Shown: piece by piece, positions 8,888 through 18,232 of the stretch
Numbering within the stretch: position 1 is the stretch's first letter
How the letters are laid out: each line of letters starts with the position of its first letter
Assembly: GCF_001423525.1 (NCBI RefSeq)
Contig: NZ_LMOI01000019.1
Span: 62,001-126,000, forward strand
Direction: 5' to 3'
From: Arthrobacter sp. Leaf137
Lineage (GTDB): Bacteria; Actinomycetota; Actinomycetes; Actinomycetales; Micrococcaceae
Length of the DNA stretch: 64,000 nt
The notes under the pieces: generated by a model
Database searches by the model: none
What the model was told of the DNA's origin: nothing
What the model saw: only the letters and a program-made list of their open reading frames with translations
Program-made: the position numbers and the translations under genes

Positions 8888-9616
8888 ATGACTACTCCGG
8901 CAATCCAGCTGATGAACAGCCTCCGTTCAGGCAACTCCACCGCACCGCGGCTGACGTGGTACGGGCCGGAGGGCGAGCGGGTGGAACTTTCGGGCCGGGT
9001 CCTGGACAACTGGGTAGCGAAGACCAGCAACCTGCTGCAGGATGAGCTCGATGCCGGGCCCGGCATGAAGATCAGGCTGGCCCTTCCCGCGCACTGGAAA
9101 ACAATGGTGTGGGCACTTGCCTCGTGGCAGCTGGGCCTCGAAACCGTCCTGGATGGCGGGGGCGCCGACTTCCTCGTCACTGCCGACCCCGACCGGCTGA
9201 ACGGCGGGACGCCCGGGCAGGATCCGGCAGACGGAACCTACGACGCCGTGATCGCCGTCGCGCTTCCTGCCCTGGCGATGCGATGGCCGGGCGAGCTCGC
9301 CGGCGGCTGCCTCGACTACGCGGCCGAAGTGCGCCTGCATGGAGATGTTTTCCTGGCGCATGCCGATCCCGATCCCCTGGCGCGGGCCATCTCAGGATCG
9401 GATGGCCGTGAGCACCTCCAGCAGGACCTGCTGGAGGGATTCGCCGCCAGCCATGACGACGGCGTTCGGCTGCACATTCCGGCCGGGGATGGCCTGGAGG
9501 CGGCACTTGCCAATGCCCTCGGGGCATGGAAGCAGGACGGGTCCGTGGTGATCACCCACCCGGACGTCCAGCTGACCGACAGGCTGCTGTCCGCCGAACG
9601 CATCCACGGCAACTAG
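8888..9616 (+). CDS. TIGR03089 family protein
   Basis: A 242-residue actinobacterial protein of the TIGR03089 family, which resembles the N-terminal part of acyl-adenylate-forming enzymes but is too short to be a complete one. It shows LTWYGPEGERVELSGRVLDNW near the N-terminus and RLALPAHWKTMVWALASW in the middle, corresponding to the AMP-binding superfamily N-subdomain. No P-loop-like SGTTGxPK motif is present, so adenylation activity is unlikely. GGAGG is found just before the ATG. The neighbours are envelope and purine genes; the role is unknown. Confidence 0.75.
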   Translation: MTTPAIQLMNSLRSGNSTAPRLTWYGPEGERVELSGRVLDNWVAKTSNLLQDELDAGPGMKIRLALPAHWKTMVWALASWQLGLETVLDGGGADFLVTADPDRLNGGTPGQDPADGTYDAVIAVALPALAMRWPGELAGGCLDYAAEVRLHGDVFLAHADPDPLARAISGSDGREHLQQDLLEGFAASHDDGVRLHIPAGDGLEAALANALGAWKQDGSVVITHPDVQLTDRLLSAERIHGN

Positions 9617-9673
9617 CACCGTCAGGCACCGCCCGGTACCCATGCCATTCCGGAAGGGGGCGGTAACGTCCCC

Positions 9674-10231
9674 CTAGGACTTCGCCGGACCGTCCGCGGA
9701 CGGCTGGCGCTCGTTGTCTGCCGCCACCGGCGCTCCGTGGTGGTGCACTTCAATGAGCTCGTGGTCATGCGAGAACTCCGGCTCTTCGTCCAGTTCCTTG
9801 TTGAACACGAGGAAGCGGTAGGCGAAGAAACGCACCACGGTGGCCACCAGGATGCCGACCACACCGGCCAGGAACAGCAGGTTCTTATCAGTGACGCCGA
9901 GCCCGTACTTGGCCAGCGCCGTGAATCCGGTGGAGATGCCGATGCCTATGCCGTTGATGAGGACGAACATGACGAACTCGCGCAGGACATTGTCCTGGCG
10001 GCGGTGGCGGAAGGTCCAGAAACGGTTGGCGATCCACGAGAAGACGGTGGCCACCGTGGCGCCAACGAACCGCGCCTTCGCTTCGCTGTCCGTCATGGGA
10101 CCGTGCATCAGGTAATACGTCAGGCCGTTGTCAATGACGAAGGCCACACCGCCCACCGCCCCAAATTTGGCAACCTCGCGCCAAAACAGCGACGCCAGGC
10201 CCCGGATGCGGTCTGCAAGTGCGGAAATCAT
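9674..10231 (-). CDS. GtrA family membrane protein
   Basis: A 185-residue four-helix membrane protein of the GtrA/DPMS-TMD family, often involved in moving lipid-linked sugars or in wall polysaccharide synthesis. The sequence begins REVAKFGAVGGVAFVIDNG and continues VATVFSWIANRFWTFRHR, both classical. Two further helices follow (LREFVMFVLINGIGIG and LLFLAGVVGILVATVVRFFAYR). The C-terminal 40 residues are polar and His-rich. The ATG at 10229-10231 has GGAGGG directly upstream; the reading frame continues to 10312 but without family homology. It is divergent from purK. Confidence 0.88.
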   Translation of the reverse strand: MISALADRIRGLASLFWREVAKFGAVGGVAFVIDNGLTYYLMHGPMTDSEAKARFVGATVATVFSWIANRFWTFRHRRQDNVLREFVMFVLINGIGIGISTGFTALAKYGLGVTDKNLLFLAGVVGILVATVVRFFAYRFLVFNKELDEEPEFSHDHELIEVHHHGAPVAADNERQPSADGPAKS

Positions 10232-10393
10232 GACCCTCCAAGGCCGTATAACGTGTGGGCCTTTTGGCCAGAGATCCATTTTAGCGCCTCGAACCTTGGA
10301 GCAGCCTCCCAATAATCCCCGCTGGAGGGGCCGCGTTACCTCGAATATCGCTTCCCGCCACGGCCGGAAGCCGGGTTATCGGGCGGTTTTCGG

Positions 10394-10406
10394 TAGGCTG
10401 GCAGAT
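10394..10406 (+). promoter_or_regulatory. -10 element TAGGCT, leaderless arrangement for purK
   Basis: TAGGCT (10394-10399) is followed by seven bases and then the GTG of purK. No ribosome-binding site is visible, consistent with a leaderless transcript. Confidence 0.5.
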
Positions 10407-11603
10407 GTGACTTTTCCAGTAATAGGTGTTGTTGGCGGCGGCCAGCTTGCCCGAATGATGGCCCCAGCCGCGACTGCCCTCGGCTTCGAACTCCGAGTCC
10501 TGGCGGAAGGTGAGGACGTCTCTGCCGTCTCCGCGGTGTCCACATCCCCGGTGGGGGACTACAAGGACCTGCAGACGCTCCTGGACTTTGCCAAGGACCT
10601 CGACGTCATGACGTTCGACCACGAGCACGTCCCGGCTGCCCACCTCCGGGCACTCCAGGAGGCCGGGGTCAACATCCAGCCAGGCCCCGACGCCCTCATC
10701 CACGCCCAGGACAAACTGGTGATGCGGGCAGCCATTGACCGGCTGGAACTGCCCAACCCGGTGTGGGCCTCCGTTGACGACGTTGATGCGCTGGTGCGCT
10801 TCGGCGATGACACCGGCTGGCCCGTGGTCCTGAAGACTCCGCGCGGCGGCTACGACGGCAAGGGCGTCAGGATCGTCGGGTCGGCGGACGAGGCGGCCGG
10901 AACAGCCGACTGGTTCGCCGCAATGAGCCCGCTCCTGGCGGAGGCCAAGGTGGAGTTCACCCGGGAGCTTTCAGCGCTGGTGGCACGGACCCCGGACGGT
11001 GAGGCCCGCGCCTGGCCCGTTGTCCACACCATCCAGGTGGACGGCGTGTGCGACGAAGTCATCGCCCCCGCCCAGGACATCCCCGTGGAGGTTGCGGCAG
11101 CAGCCGAGGACGCCGCGCTGCGGATCGCCGCAGAACTTGGTGTGACCGGTGTGCTGGCGGTGGAACTCTTTGAGACTCCCGGGACCGGGGCGGGCTTCCT
11201 GATCAATGAATTGGCAATGCGCCCGCACAACACCGGGCACTGGACCCAGGACGGCGCGGTGACCAGCCAGTTTGAGCAGCACCTGCGTGCAGTCCTGAAC
11301 CTTCCGCTGGGCGCTACCGACGCGCTGGCTCCGGTAACAGTCATGAAGAACTTTCTGGGCGGCGACAACCAGGACCTGTATGCGGCATTCCCGCAGGCCC
11401 TGGCCAGCGAACCTGCGGCCAAGGTGCACTGCTACGGCAAGTCGGTGCAGCCCGGACGCAAGATCGGCCACGTCAATCTGGTGGGCGCCTCCACCACGGA
11501 AGTAGAGTCAGTGCGGCGCCGGGCCGGGATTGTGGCCGGCATCATCCGTGACGGGCGGGCACCGGCAGAAGAGCCGCCCATGACATTCGAGGAGAACGCA
11601 TGA
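10407..11603 (+). CDS. purK: 5-(carboxyamino)imidazole ribonucleotide synthase
   Basis: PurK, an ATP-grasp enzyme of 398 residues, converts AIR, ATP and bicarbonate to N5-CAIR in de novo purine synthesis. The N-terminus [18 protein letters not shown] and the ATP-grasp segments [18 protein letters not shown] and [17 protein letters not shown] are diagnostic. The frame is open further upstream, but homology starts at VIGVVGGG, so the GTG at 10407 is chosen. A TAGGCT element lies seven bases before it. Its stop overlaps the purE start (ATGA), so both act as one transcription and translation unit. Confidence 0.96.
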   Translation: MTFPVIGVVGGGQLARMMAPAATALGFELRVLAEGEDVSAVSAVSTSPVGDYKDLQTLLDFAKDLDVMTFDHEHVPAAHLRALQEAGVNIQPGPDALIHAQDKLVMRAAIDRLELPNPVWASVDDVDALVRFGDDTGWPVVLKTPRGGYDGKGVRIVGSADEAAGTADWFAAMSPLLAEAKVEFTRELSALVARTPDGEARAWPVVHTIQVDGVCDEVIAPAQDIPVEVAAAAEDAALRIAAELGVTGVLAVELFETPGTGAGFLINELAMRPHNTGHWTQDGAVTSQFEQHLRAVLNLPLGATDALAPVTVMKNFLGGDNQDLYAAFPQALASEPAAKVHCYGKSVQPGRKIGHVNLVGASTTEVESVRRRAGIVAGIIRDGRAPAEEPPMTFEENA

Positions 11604-12184
11604 GCGCCCCCATCACCCCGGCCAACGGATCCGCGGCAAGCCCCCTGGTGGGGCTGGTTATGGGCTCCGATTCGGATTGGCCCGTCATGGAAGCGGCGGC
11701 GGAAGCACTGGCAGAGTTCGGCATCCCGTTCGAGGCCGATGTGGTGTCCGCGCACCGGATGCCCACGGAGATGATCCGGTACGGCCAGACCGCCCACGAG
11801 CGCGGGCTTCGCGTCATTATCGCCGGCGCCGGCGGCGCGGCACACCTGCCCGGCATGTTGGCCAGCGTCACTCCCCTGCCGGTCATCGGGGTGCCTGTTC
11901 CACTGAAGACGCTGGACGGCATGGACTCCCTGCTGTCCATCGTCCAGATGCCCGCCGGCGTGCCCGTAGCCACGGTATCCATTGCCGGAGCCCGCAACGC
12001 AGGCCTGCTGGCCGTGCGCATGCTGGCTTCCGGGACCGACGAACTCGCCGCGTCCCTCCGCGCGGACCTGCTCGAGTTCGCCGCGGACCTCAACGCCGTG
12101 GCGTCCCGCAAGGGTGCCAACCTCCGGCAGAAGGTCAGCGAGGTCTTTGCCGGGGGCAGCGGAACACTGCGGGGCAACCGTTAG
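11600..12184 (+). CDS. purE: 5-(carboxyamino)imidazole ribonucleotide mutase
   Basis: Class I PurE, 194 residues, moves the carboxylate of N5-CAIR to form CAIR, the step after PurK. Family motifs are [40 protein letters not shown] and [22 protein letters not shown]. The 4-base ATGA overlap with purK supports the start. About 15 extra residues precede the core. A LytR-CpsA-Psr gene follows after 10 bases, so the operon continues. Confidence 0.97.
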   Translation: MSAPITPANGSAASPLVGLVMGSDSDWPVMEAAAEALAEFGIPFEADVVSAHRMPTEMIRYGQTAHERGLRVIIAGAGGAAHLPGMLASVTPLPVIGVPVPLKTLDGMDSLLSIVQMPAGVPVATVSIAGARNAGLLAVRMLASGTDELAASLRADLLEFAADLNAVASRKGANLRQKVSEVFAGGSGTLRGNR

Positions 12185-12194
12185 GACCGCCGGA

Positions 12195-13844
12195 ATGTCC
12201 AGCAGCAAGGTCCCCCAGTCCGGGTCTGACACGTCCCTGACAGACCCCGTCCGCTACCCGGTGAGCGCGTCGCCGCCGGTGCGGACCAAGCGCGCGTTCG
12301 TCCTGATCCTGCTGACACTGTTCGTTCCGGGCAGCGCACAGCTCGTGGCGGGCGACCGTAAACTTGGGCGGACGGCGCTGCGCGTGACGCTCTGCGCCTG
12401 GGCGGCAATCGTCCTTGCACTCCTGCTGCTGCTCTTCAACCGGCCCCTGCTCATCAACGTCATCACCAACCAGTTCGCCTCGCTGGTGATCATCCTCGTC
12501 CTGGTGGCCCTCGCCGTCGGCTGGGCTGTCCTGTTCATCAATACCCTGCGCCTCATCCGGCCTGTGCTGCTGGTTCCCGGCGCGCGGCCGGGCGTCGGCT
12601 TCGCCCTTGTCCTGGCACTGGTGATCAGCAGCGGATCCCTGGGCTACGCGGCCTATCTGCTCAACGTGGGGCGCAACGCCATTGGCAGCATCTTCTCCTC
12701 CGGTCCGGCCATCGAGCCCGTGGACGGACGCTACAACTTCCTCATGATGGGCGGCGACGCCGGTGATGACCGCACCGGCCGCCGGCCGGACAGCCTGTCG
12801 GTGCTCAGCGTCGATGCCAAGACCGGGCAGACGGCCATCATCTCCATTCCCCGCAACTTCCAGAACGCCCAATTCAGTGAGGGCTCGCCCATGCGTTCGG
12901 TCTACCCGGACGGCTACAACTGCGGCGACGAATGCCTGATCAACGCCATCAACACCGAAGTCACCAACCAGTACGCGGACCTTTACCCTGGAGTGGCCGA
13001 TCCCGGCGCCCAGGCCACCATGGAAGCGGTGTCCGGAACGCTGGGGATGCCCATCCAGGCATACGTCCTGGTGGACATGGAAGGCTTCTCCACGCTCATT
13101 GACGCCATGGGCGGGATCAGGATCAAGGCAGGCGGCTGGGTTCCCATGAGCGGATACTTCGACGAAGCCACCAAGACGCACGGCATGCCGCTCGGCTGGA
13201 TCCCGGCCGGCGAGCAGACCCTGAATGGCGACCAGGCCCTGTGGTACGGACGGTCCCGCGAATACGTGGACGACTACGCCCGGATCCAGCGCCAGCAGTG
13301 CGTGCAGCAGGCCATGCTCAAGCAGCTCGATCCGGCCACCCTCCTCGCCAAGTTCGAGGATATTGCCAAGGCCGGAACCAAGGTGGTGGACTCCAACATC
13401 TCCTCCTCGCAGCTGGGCAGCTTCGTGGACCTCGCCATGAAAGCCAAGGGCAAGGAGGCCAAGCGCCTCACCCTCGGCCCGCCGGACTTTGACGCGTCGT
13501 TCTCCACCGTGCCTGACTTCGACCAGATCCACGAGAGGGTGGACCAGTTGCTGGCCTCCGCATCCGGTGCCCAGTCGGCAGGAACGGCCGACGACGTCAT
13601 GGCAGTACCAGCCGCGGGCGGCGGGCACGTCCAGGCATCCGGCAGCCGCTCCTCCGGAGTGCTGCAGGCCGGCGGGAGCACTGCGCAGCAGGCCACCCCT
13701 GCGCCGGCGGACTTCACCCCGGTGACCACCACGCCCGAGGGCGAACCGATCACTGCGGAGATGCTGAACCAGCTCAAGAGCGAAGGCAATGAGGAAGCCA
13801 TCCGGCAGCTCGTGGCAACGAACGGCCAGTGCGCGCCGCTTTAG
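12195..13844 (+). CDS. LytR-CpsA-Psr (LCP) family glycopolymer transferase
   Basis: A 549-residue membrane enzyme of the family that attaches wall teichoic acid-like or other glycopolymers from lipid carriers to peptidoglycan. The N-terminal part has four hydrophobic segments (about 34-49, 62-81, 91-118 and 134-155). The LCP domain spans about 180-370, with NFLMMGGDAGDDRTGRRPDSL, IISIPRN, YVLVDMEGFSTLIDAMGGI and ALWYGRSREYVDDYARIQRQQ supplying the conserved Asp and Arg residues. The C-terminal 100 residues are low-complexity Ala/Gly/Thr with a short helical tail. Start ATG 12195 follows an AGGA. It lies 10 bases after purE. Confidence 0.93.
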   Translation: MSSSKVPQSGSDTSLTDPVRYPVSASPPVRTKRAFVLILLTLFVPGSAQLVAGDRKLGRTALRVTLCAWAAIVLALLLLLFNRPLLINVITNQFASLVIILVLVALAVGWAVLFINTLRLIRPVLLVPGARPGVGFALVLALVISSGSLGYAAYLLNVGRNAIGSIFSSGPAIEPVDGRYNFLMMGGDAGDDRTGRRPDSLSVLSVDAKTGQTAIISIPRNFQNAQFSEGSPMRSVYPDGYNCGDECLINAINTEVTNQYADLYPGVADPGAQATMEAVSGTLGMPIQAYVLVDMEGFSTLIDAMGGIRIKAGGWVPMSGYFDEATKTHGMPLGWIPAGEQTLNGDQALWYGRSREYVDDYARIQRQQCVQQAMLKQLDPATLLAKFEDIAKAGTKVVDSNISSSQLGSFVDLAMKAKGKEAKRLTLGPPDFDASFSTVPDFDQIHERVDQLLASASGAQSAGTADDVMAVPAAGGGHVQASGSRSSGVLQAGGSTAQQATPAPADFTPVTTTPEGEPITAEMLNQLKSEGNEEAIRQLVATNGQCAPL

Positions 13845-13895
13845 CGCGCGTGCCCGGAAACGTCCTGACAGCCCTACCCAAGAAACGGAACGGTT

Positions 13896-15173
13896 TTGTA
13901 CGAGATTGACAACGTCCTCCGGGACTACGCGTGGGGATCCACCACAGCCATCGCAGCCCTCCTTGGCCGGCCGGAGTCCGGTGCCCCCGAGGCTGAACTC
14001 TGGATCGGCGCCCATCCTGACTCGCCGTCCACCGCCCATGTCCCGGAGGACCGGAGCACAACGCCGCTGGATGCGCTGATCACCTCGGACCCGGAGCATT
14101 TCCTGGGGGCGGAGTCCGTGGCACGTTTCGGGCCGCGCCTGCCGTTCCTGGCGAAGATCCTTGCCGCTGCCCAGCCGCTGTCCCTCCAGGTCCACCCCAG
14201 CCTGCAGCAGGCACAGGACGGGTTCGCCCGTGAAAACGCTGAGGGCGTGGCCCCGGACGCCCCGCACCGGAATTACCGCGACGACAACCACAAACCGGAA
14301 ATGATCCTGGCGCTGACGCCGTTCGAGGCCCTCTGCGGCTTCCGGTCCTTAGCGGCCACCCGTGAGGTCCTGCAGCACGTTGCGGACGCGGTTACCCGTG
14401 AAGCGGGGTCCCCCGGGGATTCCGGGCGTGAGGGCGCTGCCCTGGTGGCGGCCCTGCTTTCGGATCTCGACGACGGAGCCCACAGTGGTGATGAAGGCGC
14501 CGGCCTGCGCAGGGCCTTCGAACGGCTCATCACCGGCGGGGAGACCGTCGCCACGGCCACGTCGCAGGTGGTTGCCGCACTGATCGGCGGCAGCCTCGCG
14601 CCTTATGAGGCCGAACTCGGCACAGTCATCAGCCTGAACGAGAAGTACCCGGGCGACCCGGGCGTGCTGATTTCCCTGCTGCTGAACCGCCTCTCGCTGC
14701 AGCCGGGCGAGGCCGTATACCTCCCCGCGGGCAACGTGCATGCCTACCTGCACGGCCTGGGGGTGGAGGTGATGGCGTCCTCAGACAACGTGCTGCGCGG
14801 TGGCCTCACGCCGAAGTACGTTGATGTTCCCGAACTGCTGCGCACCATCGACTTCAGCCCGGTGGCGGTCCCCATGCTGGGCGCCGAACGGTCGGAGCTG
14901 GGCCAGGAACTCTTCAGGCCGCCCTTCGCGGAGTTCCAGCTCCAGCGGATTGAGCTCTCCCCCGGAGACGGCCCGGTGCCGCTGGCACAGTCCGGCGCAG
15001 CAGTGGTGATCGTGGTGGCCGGAGGAATCTACTTGGACTCACCCAAGGGCGACCTGCGCCTGGACCGCGGTGCCAGCGCCTTCCTCGCCGCTGCCGAGGC
15101 TCCGGTGAACGTGCACCTGGCCTCAGACAGCGCCGAGGCGGCCCTGGCGTTCGCTGTGACGACCGGCCTTTAG
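13896..15173 (+). CDS. manA: Mannose-6-phosphate isomerase, class I
   Basis: Zinc-dependent type I phosphomannose isomerase, 425 residues, interconverts fructose-6-P and mannose-6-P and so feeds mannosylated envelope components. It opens with EIDNVLRDYAWGSTTAIA. Metal-binding residues are seen in SLQVHPSLQQAQDGFARE (Gln and His), YRDDNHKPEM (Glu) and VYLPAGNVHAYLHGLGVEVM (His). Homology begins at the first residue and no ATG or GTG exists in frame, so a TTG start at 13896 is required; the upstream site is weak. Its TAG overlaps the TAA of the convergent femX gene by three bases. Confidence 0.94.
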   Translation: MYEIDNVLRDYAWGSTTAIAALLGRPESGAPEAELWIGAHPDSPSTAHVPEDRSTTPLDALITSDPEHFLGAESVARFGPRLPFLAKILAAAQPLSLQVHPSLQQAQDGFARENAEGVAPDAPHRNYRDDNHKPEMILALTPFEALCGFRSLAATREVLQHVADAVTREAGSPGDSGREGAALVAALLSDLDDGAHSGDEGAGLRRAFERLITGGETVATATSQVVAALIGGSLAPYEAELGTVISLNEKYPGDPGVLISLLLNRLSLQPGEAVYLPAGNVHAYLHGLGVEVMASSDNVLRGGLTPKYVDVPELLRTIDFSPVAVPMLGAERSELGQELFRPPFAEFQLQRIELSPGDGPVPLAQSGAAVVIVVAGGIYLDSPKGDLRLDRGASAFLAAAEAPVNVHLASDSAEAALAFAVTTGL

Positions 15174-16213
15174 CCCCGGCGCAGCAGCGTCCGTGCCCGT
15201 CCGGCGGCGGCTTTTGCCAGCCGCCGGGCCGTCTGGAGCCCGCGGCGGGCCAGCGGCATCGCTTTTGAGTAGGCCGGGTAGAACGGTGAGAGCGGTTTTT
15301 CCCACGTTCCCAGCAGCATGTTTTCGTGCTTCGCGAACTGCTTCTTGAAATCGGAGATGCCGTCGTTGAGCAGGCCGTTGAAGTCGTACCGGGAGCATCC
15401 GTCCTCCCGCATTGACTGCAGGGCGGCCCATTTGACGCCGTAGTTCACGCGCTGCTTCTGCCCTTCGGCCGAGACGCCGCCGTAGAGTTCGAACGCTGTG
15501 GCGCCGCTGCGGGCGAGCCAGACGAAGGCCAGCAGCTGCTCGCCGTCGAACGCTCCAATGACGGGTGAGCCGTCACCGAGGTTCCGGAAGATGTCGCGGT
15601 AGTACTGGTCCTCGTGGATACCAAACCCGGCGCGCTCGGCTGTCTCGTGGTAGATGGCCAGGACCTGTTCGAGCTCGGACTCGTTCTTGATCTTGCGGAA
15701 TTCGACCTCGCTGCGCATCGCCTTCCGGATGTTCGCCCGGGTCGATTTGGACATTTCGGCCATGAGCTCGTCATCGGTCCGGGTGAGGTCCAGGATCAGG
15801 GTCCTGGGAATGAGCACGGTGTTGGTGGTTTCCCGGAAGCCTGCCCCGGCCACGGCCCCGGCGTAAGCCGAGTCCCTGTCCCAGTCGGGTTCGATGCTCA
15901 GGGCAACGCCGCGGTGCCGGATGGCGGCGTGGTCAGCGAGGCTGCTGAGGACGGCCTGGGTGTCTTCAACAGAGCACATCGGGCCCCTGGGGATGTAGAC
16001 CAGTGCCCGGAAAGGCAGCGGCAGCGGGCGGACCAGCAGCTGGGCGGCTCCGACTGTGGTCTCGCCGTCCTTCAGCAGCACCCGGTCCACCGACCAGCCA
16101 TGCATGGCCTTGGTCTCTCCCCAGCCCCACAACTGCTGCGGATGCCCGTTGAACGTGTCGACGGATTCGTCCCAGAGGGCGCGGTCAGTACAGGGCACAA
16201 CAGCAGGAATCAT
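15170..16213 (-). CDS. FemX/FemAB-type peptidoglycan bridge aminoacyltransferase
   Basis: A 347-residue protein of the FemABX family, which adds amino acids from aminoacyl-tRNA to the peptidoglycan stem peptide. It has the double GNAT-like fold: HPQQLWGWGETKAMHGWSV in the first half, then LTRTDDELMAEMSKSTRANIRKA and AFDGEQLLAFVWLARSGATAFELYGG in the second. The C-terminus is GLQTARRLAKAAAGRARTLLRR, a basic amphipathic helix. A TAGGGT element is seven bases before the ATG. It is convergent with manA, overlapping by four bases. The amino acid added is not predictable. Confidence 0.88.
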   Translation of the reverse strand: MIPAVVPCTDRALWDESVDTFNGHPQQLWGWGETKAMHGWSVDRVLLKDGETTVGAAQLLVRPLPLPFRALVYIPRGPMCSVEDTQAVLSSLADHAAIRHRGVALSIEPDWDRDSAYAGAVAGAGFRETTNTVLIPRTLILDLTRTDDELMAEMSKSTRANIRKAMRSEVEFRKIKNESELEQVLAIYHETAERAGFGIHEDQYYRDIFRNLGDGSPVIGAFDGEQLLAFVWLARSGATAFELYGGVSAEGQKQRVNYGVKWAALQSMREDGCSRYDFNGLLNDGISDFKKQFAKHENMLLGTWEKPLSPFYPAYSKAMPLARRGLQTARRLAKAAAGRARTLLRRG

Positions 16214-16226
16214 GGCTTAAACCCTA
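16214..16226 (-). promoter_or_regulatory. -10 element TAGGGT, leaderless arrangement for femX
   Basis: On the minus strand TAGGGT (16226-16221) is followed by seven bases and then ATG at 16213. There is no purine-rich ribosome site. Confidence 0.5.
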
Positions 16227-16243
16227 TACCAGCCTTGAACGCC

Positions 16244-16279
16244 GAAGCCCCGGAGCGCCGTTGGGCACTCCGGGGCTTC
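16244..16279 (-). terminator. Hairpin downstream of glpX
   Basis: GAAGCCCCGGAG (16244-16255) and CTCCGGGGCTTC (16268-16279) are perfect 12-base arms with a 12-base loop. It lies 13 bases after the glpX stop on the minus strand and precedes the femX promoter. No T-run follows. Confidence 0.75.
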
Positions 16280-16292
16280 CCGGGAACTGCGG

Positions 16293-17330
16293 TCAGCTCT
16301 TGCGGGCGTAGCCTTCCCACTTGCTGGCCTGGTGCTCGCCGTCCACGAAGCGGATGGTGCCGGACTTGGAACGCATCACGATGGACTGGGTCAGGACCTT
16401 GTCCTTGGAGTAACGCACGCCGCGCAGCAGGTCGCCGTCGGTGATGCCGGTTGCCGCAAAGTAGCAGTTGTCGCTGGAGACGAGGTCGTTGGTGGAGAGG
16501 ACCCGCTCAAGGTCGTGGCCGGCGTCGATCGCCTTCTGCTTCTCTTCGTCGCTGGTGGGCCACAGGCGGCCCTGGATCACGCCGCCGAGGGACTTGATGG
16601 CGCAGGCAGCGACGATGCCTTCAGGGGTGCCGCCGATGCCCATCAGGGCGTCAACACCGGTGCCGGAACGGGCTGCGGCGATGGCGCCGGCGACGTCGCC
16701 GTCCATGATGAACTTGGTGCGGGCGCCGGCTTCGCGGATCTCCTCGACCAGCGGGCGGTGGCGGTCGCGGTCCAGGATCATCACGTTGAGCTGGTTGACC
16801 TTCACGCCCTTGGCCTTGGCGATCAGGTGCAGGTTCTGCTTGACCGGCAGGCGCAGGTCCACCATGTCAGCAGCCTCCGGCCCGGTGACGAGCTTTTCCA
16901 TGTAGAAGACGGCGGAGGGGTCGAACATGGAACCGCGTTCCGCCACGGCGAGGACGGCCAGGGCGTTGTTGATGCCCAGGGCGGTCAGCCGGGTCCCGTC
17001 GATCGGGTCAACGGCAACGTCGCACTCGGGGCCGGTGCCGTCGCCGACGCGTTCACCGTTGAACAGCATGGGGGCTTCGTCTTTTTCGCCTTCGCCGATG
17101 ACCACAACGCCGTTGAAGTGGACGGTCTGCAGGAAGGAGCGCATGGCGTCGACGGCTGCACCGTCGGCGGTGTTCTTGTCGCCGAAGCCCACCCAGTGTC
17201 CGCCGGCGATGGCTGCTGCCTCGGTGACGCGGACGAGCTCGAGGGCAAGGTTGCGGTCCGGCTCATCGTTGCCCACAGCAAGGGACGGTGAAATCGTGGA
17301 GTACTTCTGGGTCATGGACGCTGGTGACAC
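16293..17330 (-). CDS. glpX: Class II fructose-1,6-bisphosphatase
   Basis: GlpX hydrolyses fructose-1,6-bisphosphate to fructose-6-phosphate in gluconeogenesis. The 345-residue product shows VVVIGEGEKDEAPMLFNGE (metal-binding Glu and Asp), VAVDPIDGTRLTALG and GIGGTPEGIVAACAIK, all characteristic of the class II, lithium-sensitive phosphatases that serve as the main FBPase in actinobacteria. The GTG start at 17330 has AGAGG five bases upstream. It is a single-gene unit with its own terminator, divergent from the DUF4245 gene. Confidence 0.96.
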   Translation of the reverse strand: MSPASMTQKYSTISPSLAVGNDEPDRNLALELVRVTEAAAIAGGHWVGFGDKNTADGAAVDAMRSFLQTVHFNGVVVIGEGEKDEAPMLFNGERVGDGTGPECDVAVDPIDGTRLTALGINNALAVLAVAERGSMFDPSAVFYMEKLVTGPEAADMVDLRLPVKQNLHLIAKAKGVKVNQLNVMILDRDRHRPLVEEIREAGARTKFIMDGDVAGAIAAARSGTGVDALMGIGGTPEGIVAACAIKSLGGVIQGRLWPTSDEEKQKAIDAGHDLERVLSTNDLVSSDNCYFAATGITDGDLLRGVRYSKDKVLTQSIVMRSKSGTIRFVDGEHQASKWEGYARKS

Positions 17331-17541
17331 GTTAACCTCTTCTTCGAGTGGCGATCATTGAACCCGTCCCGCCGGAGCAGCTGGACGGTGATTCCTCTGC
17401 TCTCGATCATAGTCGCGGGAGGCCGTGCCGGACGGCGGATGACGCACACCCGCAATGTGCACACAGTGTGCAGGACTCCCTCCGGGAGCCGCCGAATGGA
17501 AGTCCCATGCCGGCATGGGCGACTATGGAGGGGTGAATGAG

Positions 17542-18222
17542 ATGCAGGAGAAGACCAGCCCCACCCCTGACCCGGCAGGAACCGGAGGCAGCGGCGGGGC
17601 CGGCGCCGGGGACGCAGGCGCCCCCGTAAAGCCTGTCATTCCGGCAGCAGCGGCCAAGCGGGCGAACGCTTCGGTCATCGGCATGGTCATCGCCCTGGCG
17701 GTGAGCATCGCCGCGTTCCTTCCCGTCATCCTCATGAACCCGCTGCCCAAGAGTGACGGATACCGCCCGGACATCGACGTCGCAGGCATCTCCCAGCGGG
17801 CTGCCGATGTGGCGGGATTCACACCCGCGGCGCCGGATACCGGTAACGCGTTCCGCCCCAACTATGCGCGGTGGGAGGCAGGGACGGGCAGCGGCGTTCC
17901 CACGTGGGAGGTGGGTTTCCTGACCCCCAAGGAGTCCTTCATCGCCCTGGTGCAGACGAACAAGGCCAACCCCACCTGGCTCCTGCAGCAGACAAGGAAC
18001 GCCCCGGTGACCGGGACCCGCAACGCGGGCGGCCAGGAATGGGAGCTCCGGGACACCGGCAAGGGTGAGAAGTCGATGGTGCTGGATTACCGCGGCACCA
18101 CCGTGATCCTCTCCGGCGCGGCGCAGCTGGACGAGTTCGGCACCCTGGCCGACGCCGTCGTGAAATCCATGGACAGCAACCCGGCCGTCACAGTTTCACC
18201 TTCGGCGCCTGCCGCACCTTAA
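17542..18222 (+). CDS. DUF4245 domain-containing membrane protein
   Basis: A 226-residue protein with a Pro/Gly/Ala-rich cytosolic N-terminus of about 45 residues, one membrane helix (ASVIGMVIALAVSIAAFLPV, about 46-66) and an extracytoplasmic DUF4245 domain. The domain includes FRPNYARWEAGTGSGVPTWEVGF and WLLQQTRNAPVTGTR. No function is known for the family. Two starts are possible: ATG 17542, with GGAGG ten bases upstream, or GTG 17533. It is followed eleven bases later by the carbonic anhydrase gene, which nevertheless has its own -10 element. Confidence 0.8.
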   Translation: MQEKTSPTPDPAGTGGSGGAGAGDAGAPVKPVIPAAAAKRANASVIGMVIALAVSIAAFLPVILMNPLPKSDGYRPDIDVAGISQRAADVAGFTPAAPDTGNAFRPNYARWEAGTGSGVPTWEVGFLTPKESFIALVQTNKANPTWLLQQTRNAPVTGTRNAGGQEWELRDTGKGEKSMVLDYRGTTVILSGAAQLDEFGTLADAVVKSMDSNPAVTVSPSAPAAP

Positions 18223-18232
18223 TGTAGTAAGC
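18220..18232 (+). promoter_or_regulatory. -10 element TAATGT, leaderless arrangement for carbonic anhydrase
   Basis: TAATGT (18220-18225), overlapping the DUF4245 stop codon, is followed by seven bases and then the GTG of the carbonic anhydrase gene. Confidence 0.5.

Noticed and set aside
12135..14291. A 718-codon open frame on the minus strand
   Set aside because: It is the antisense shadow of the LCP and manA genes, and its composition has no domain-like pattern.
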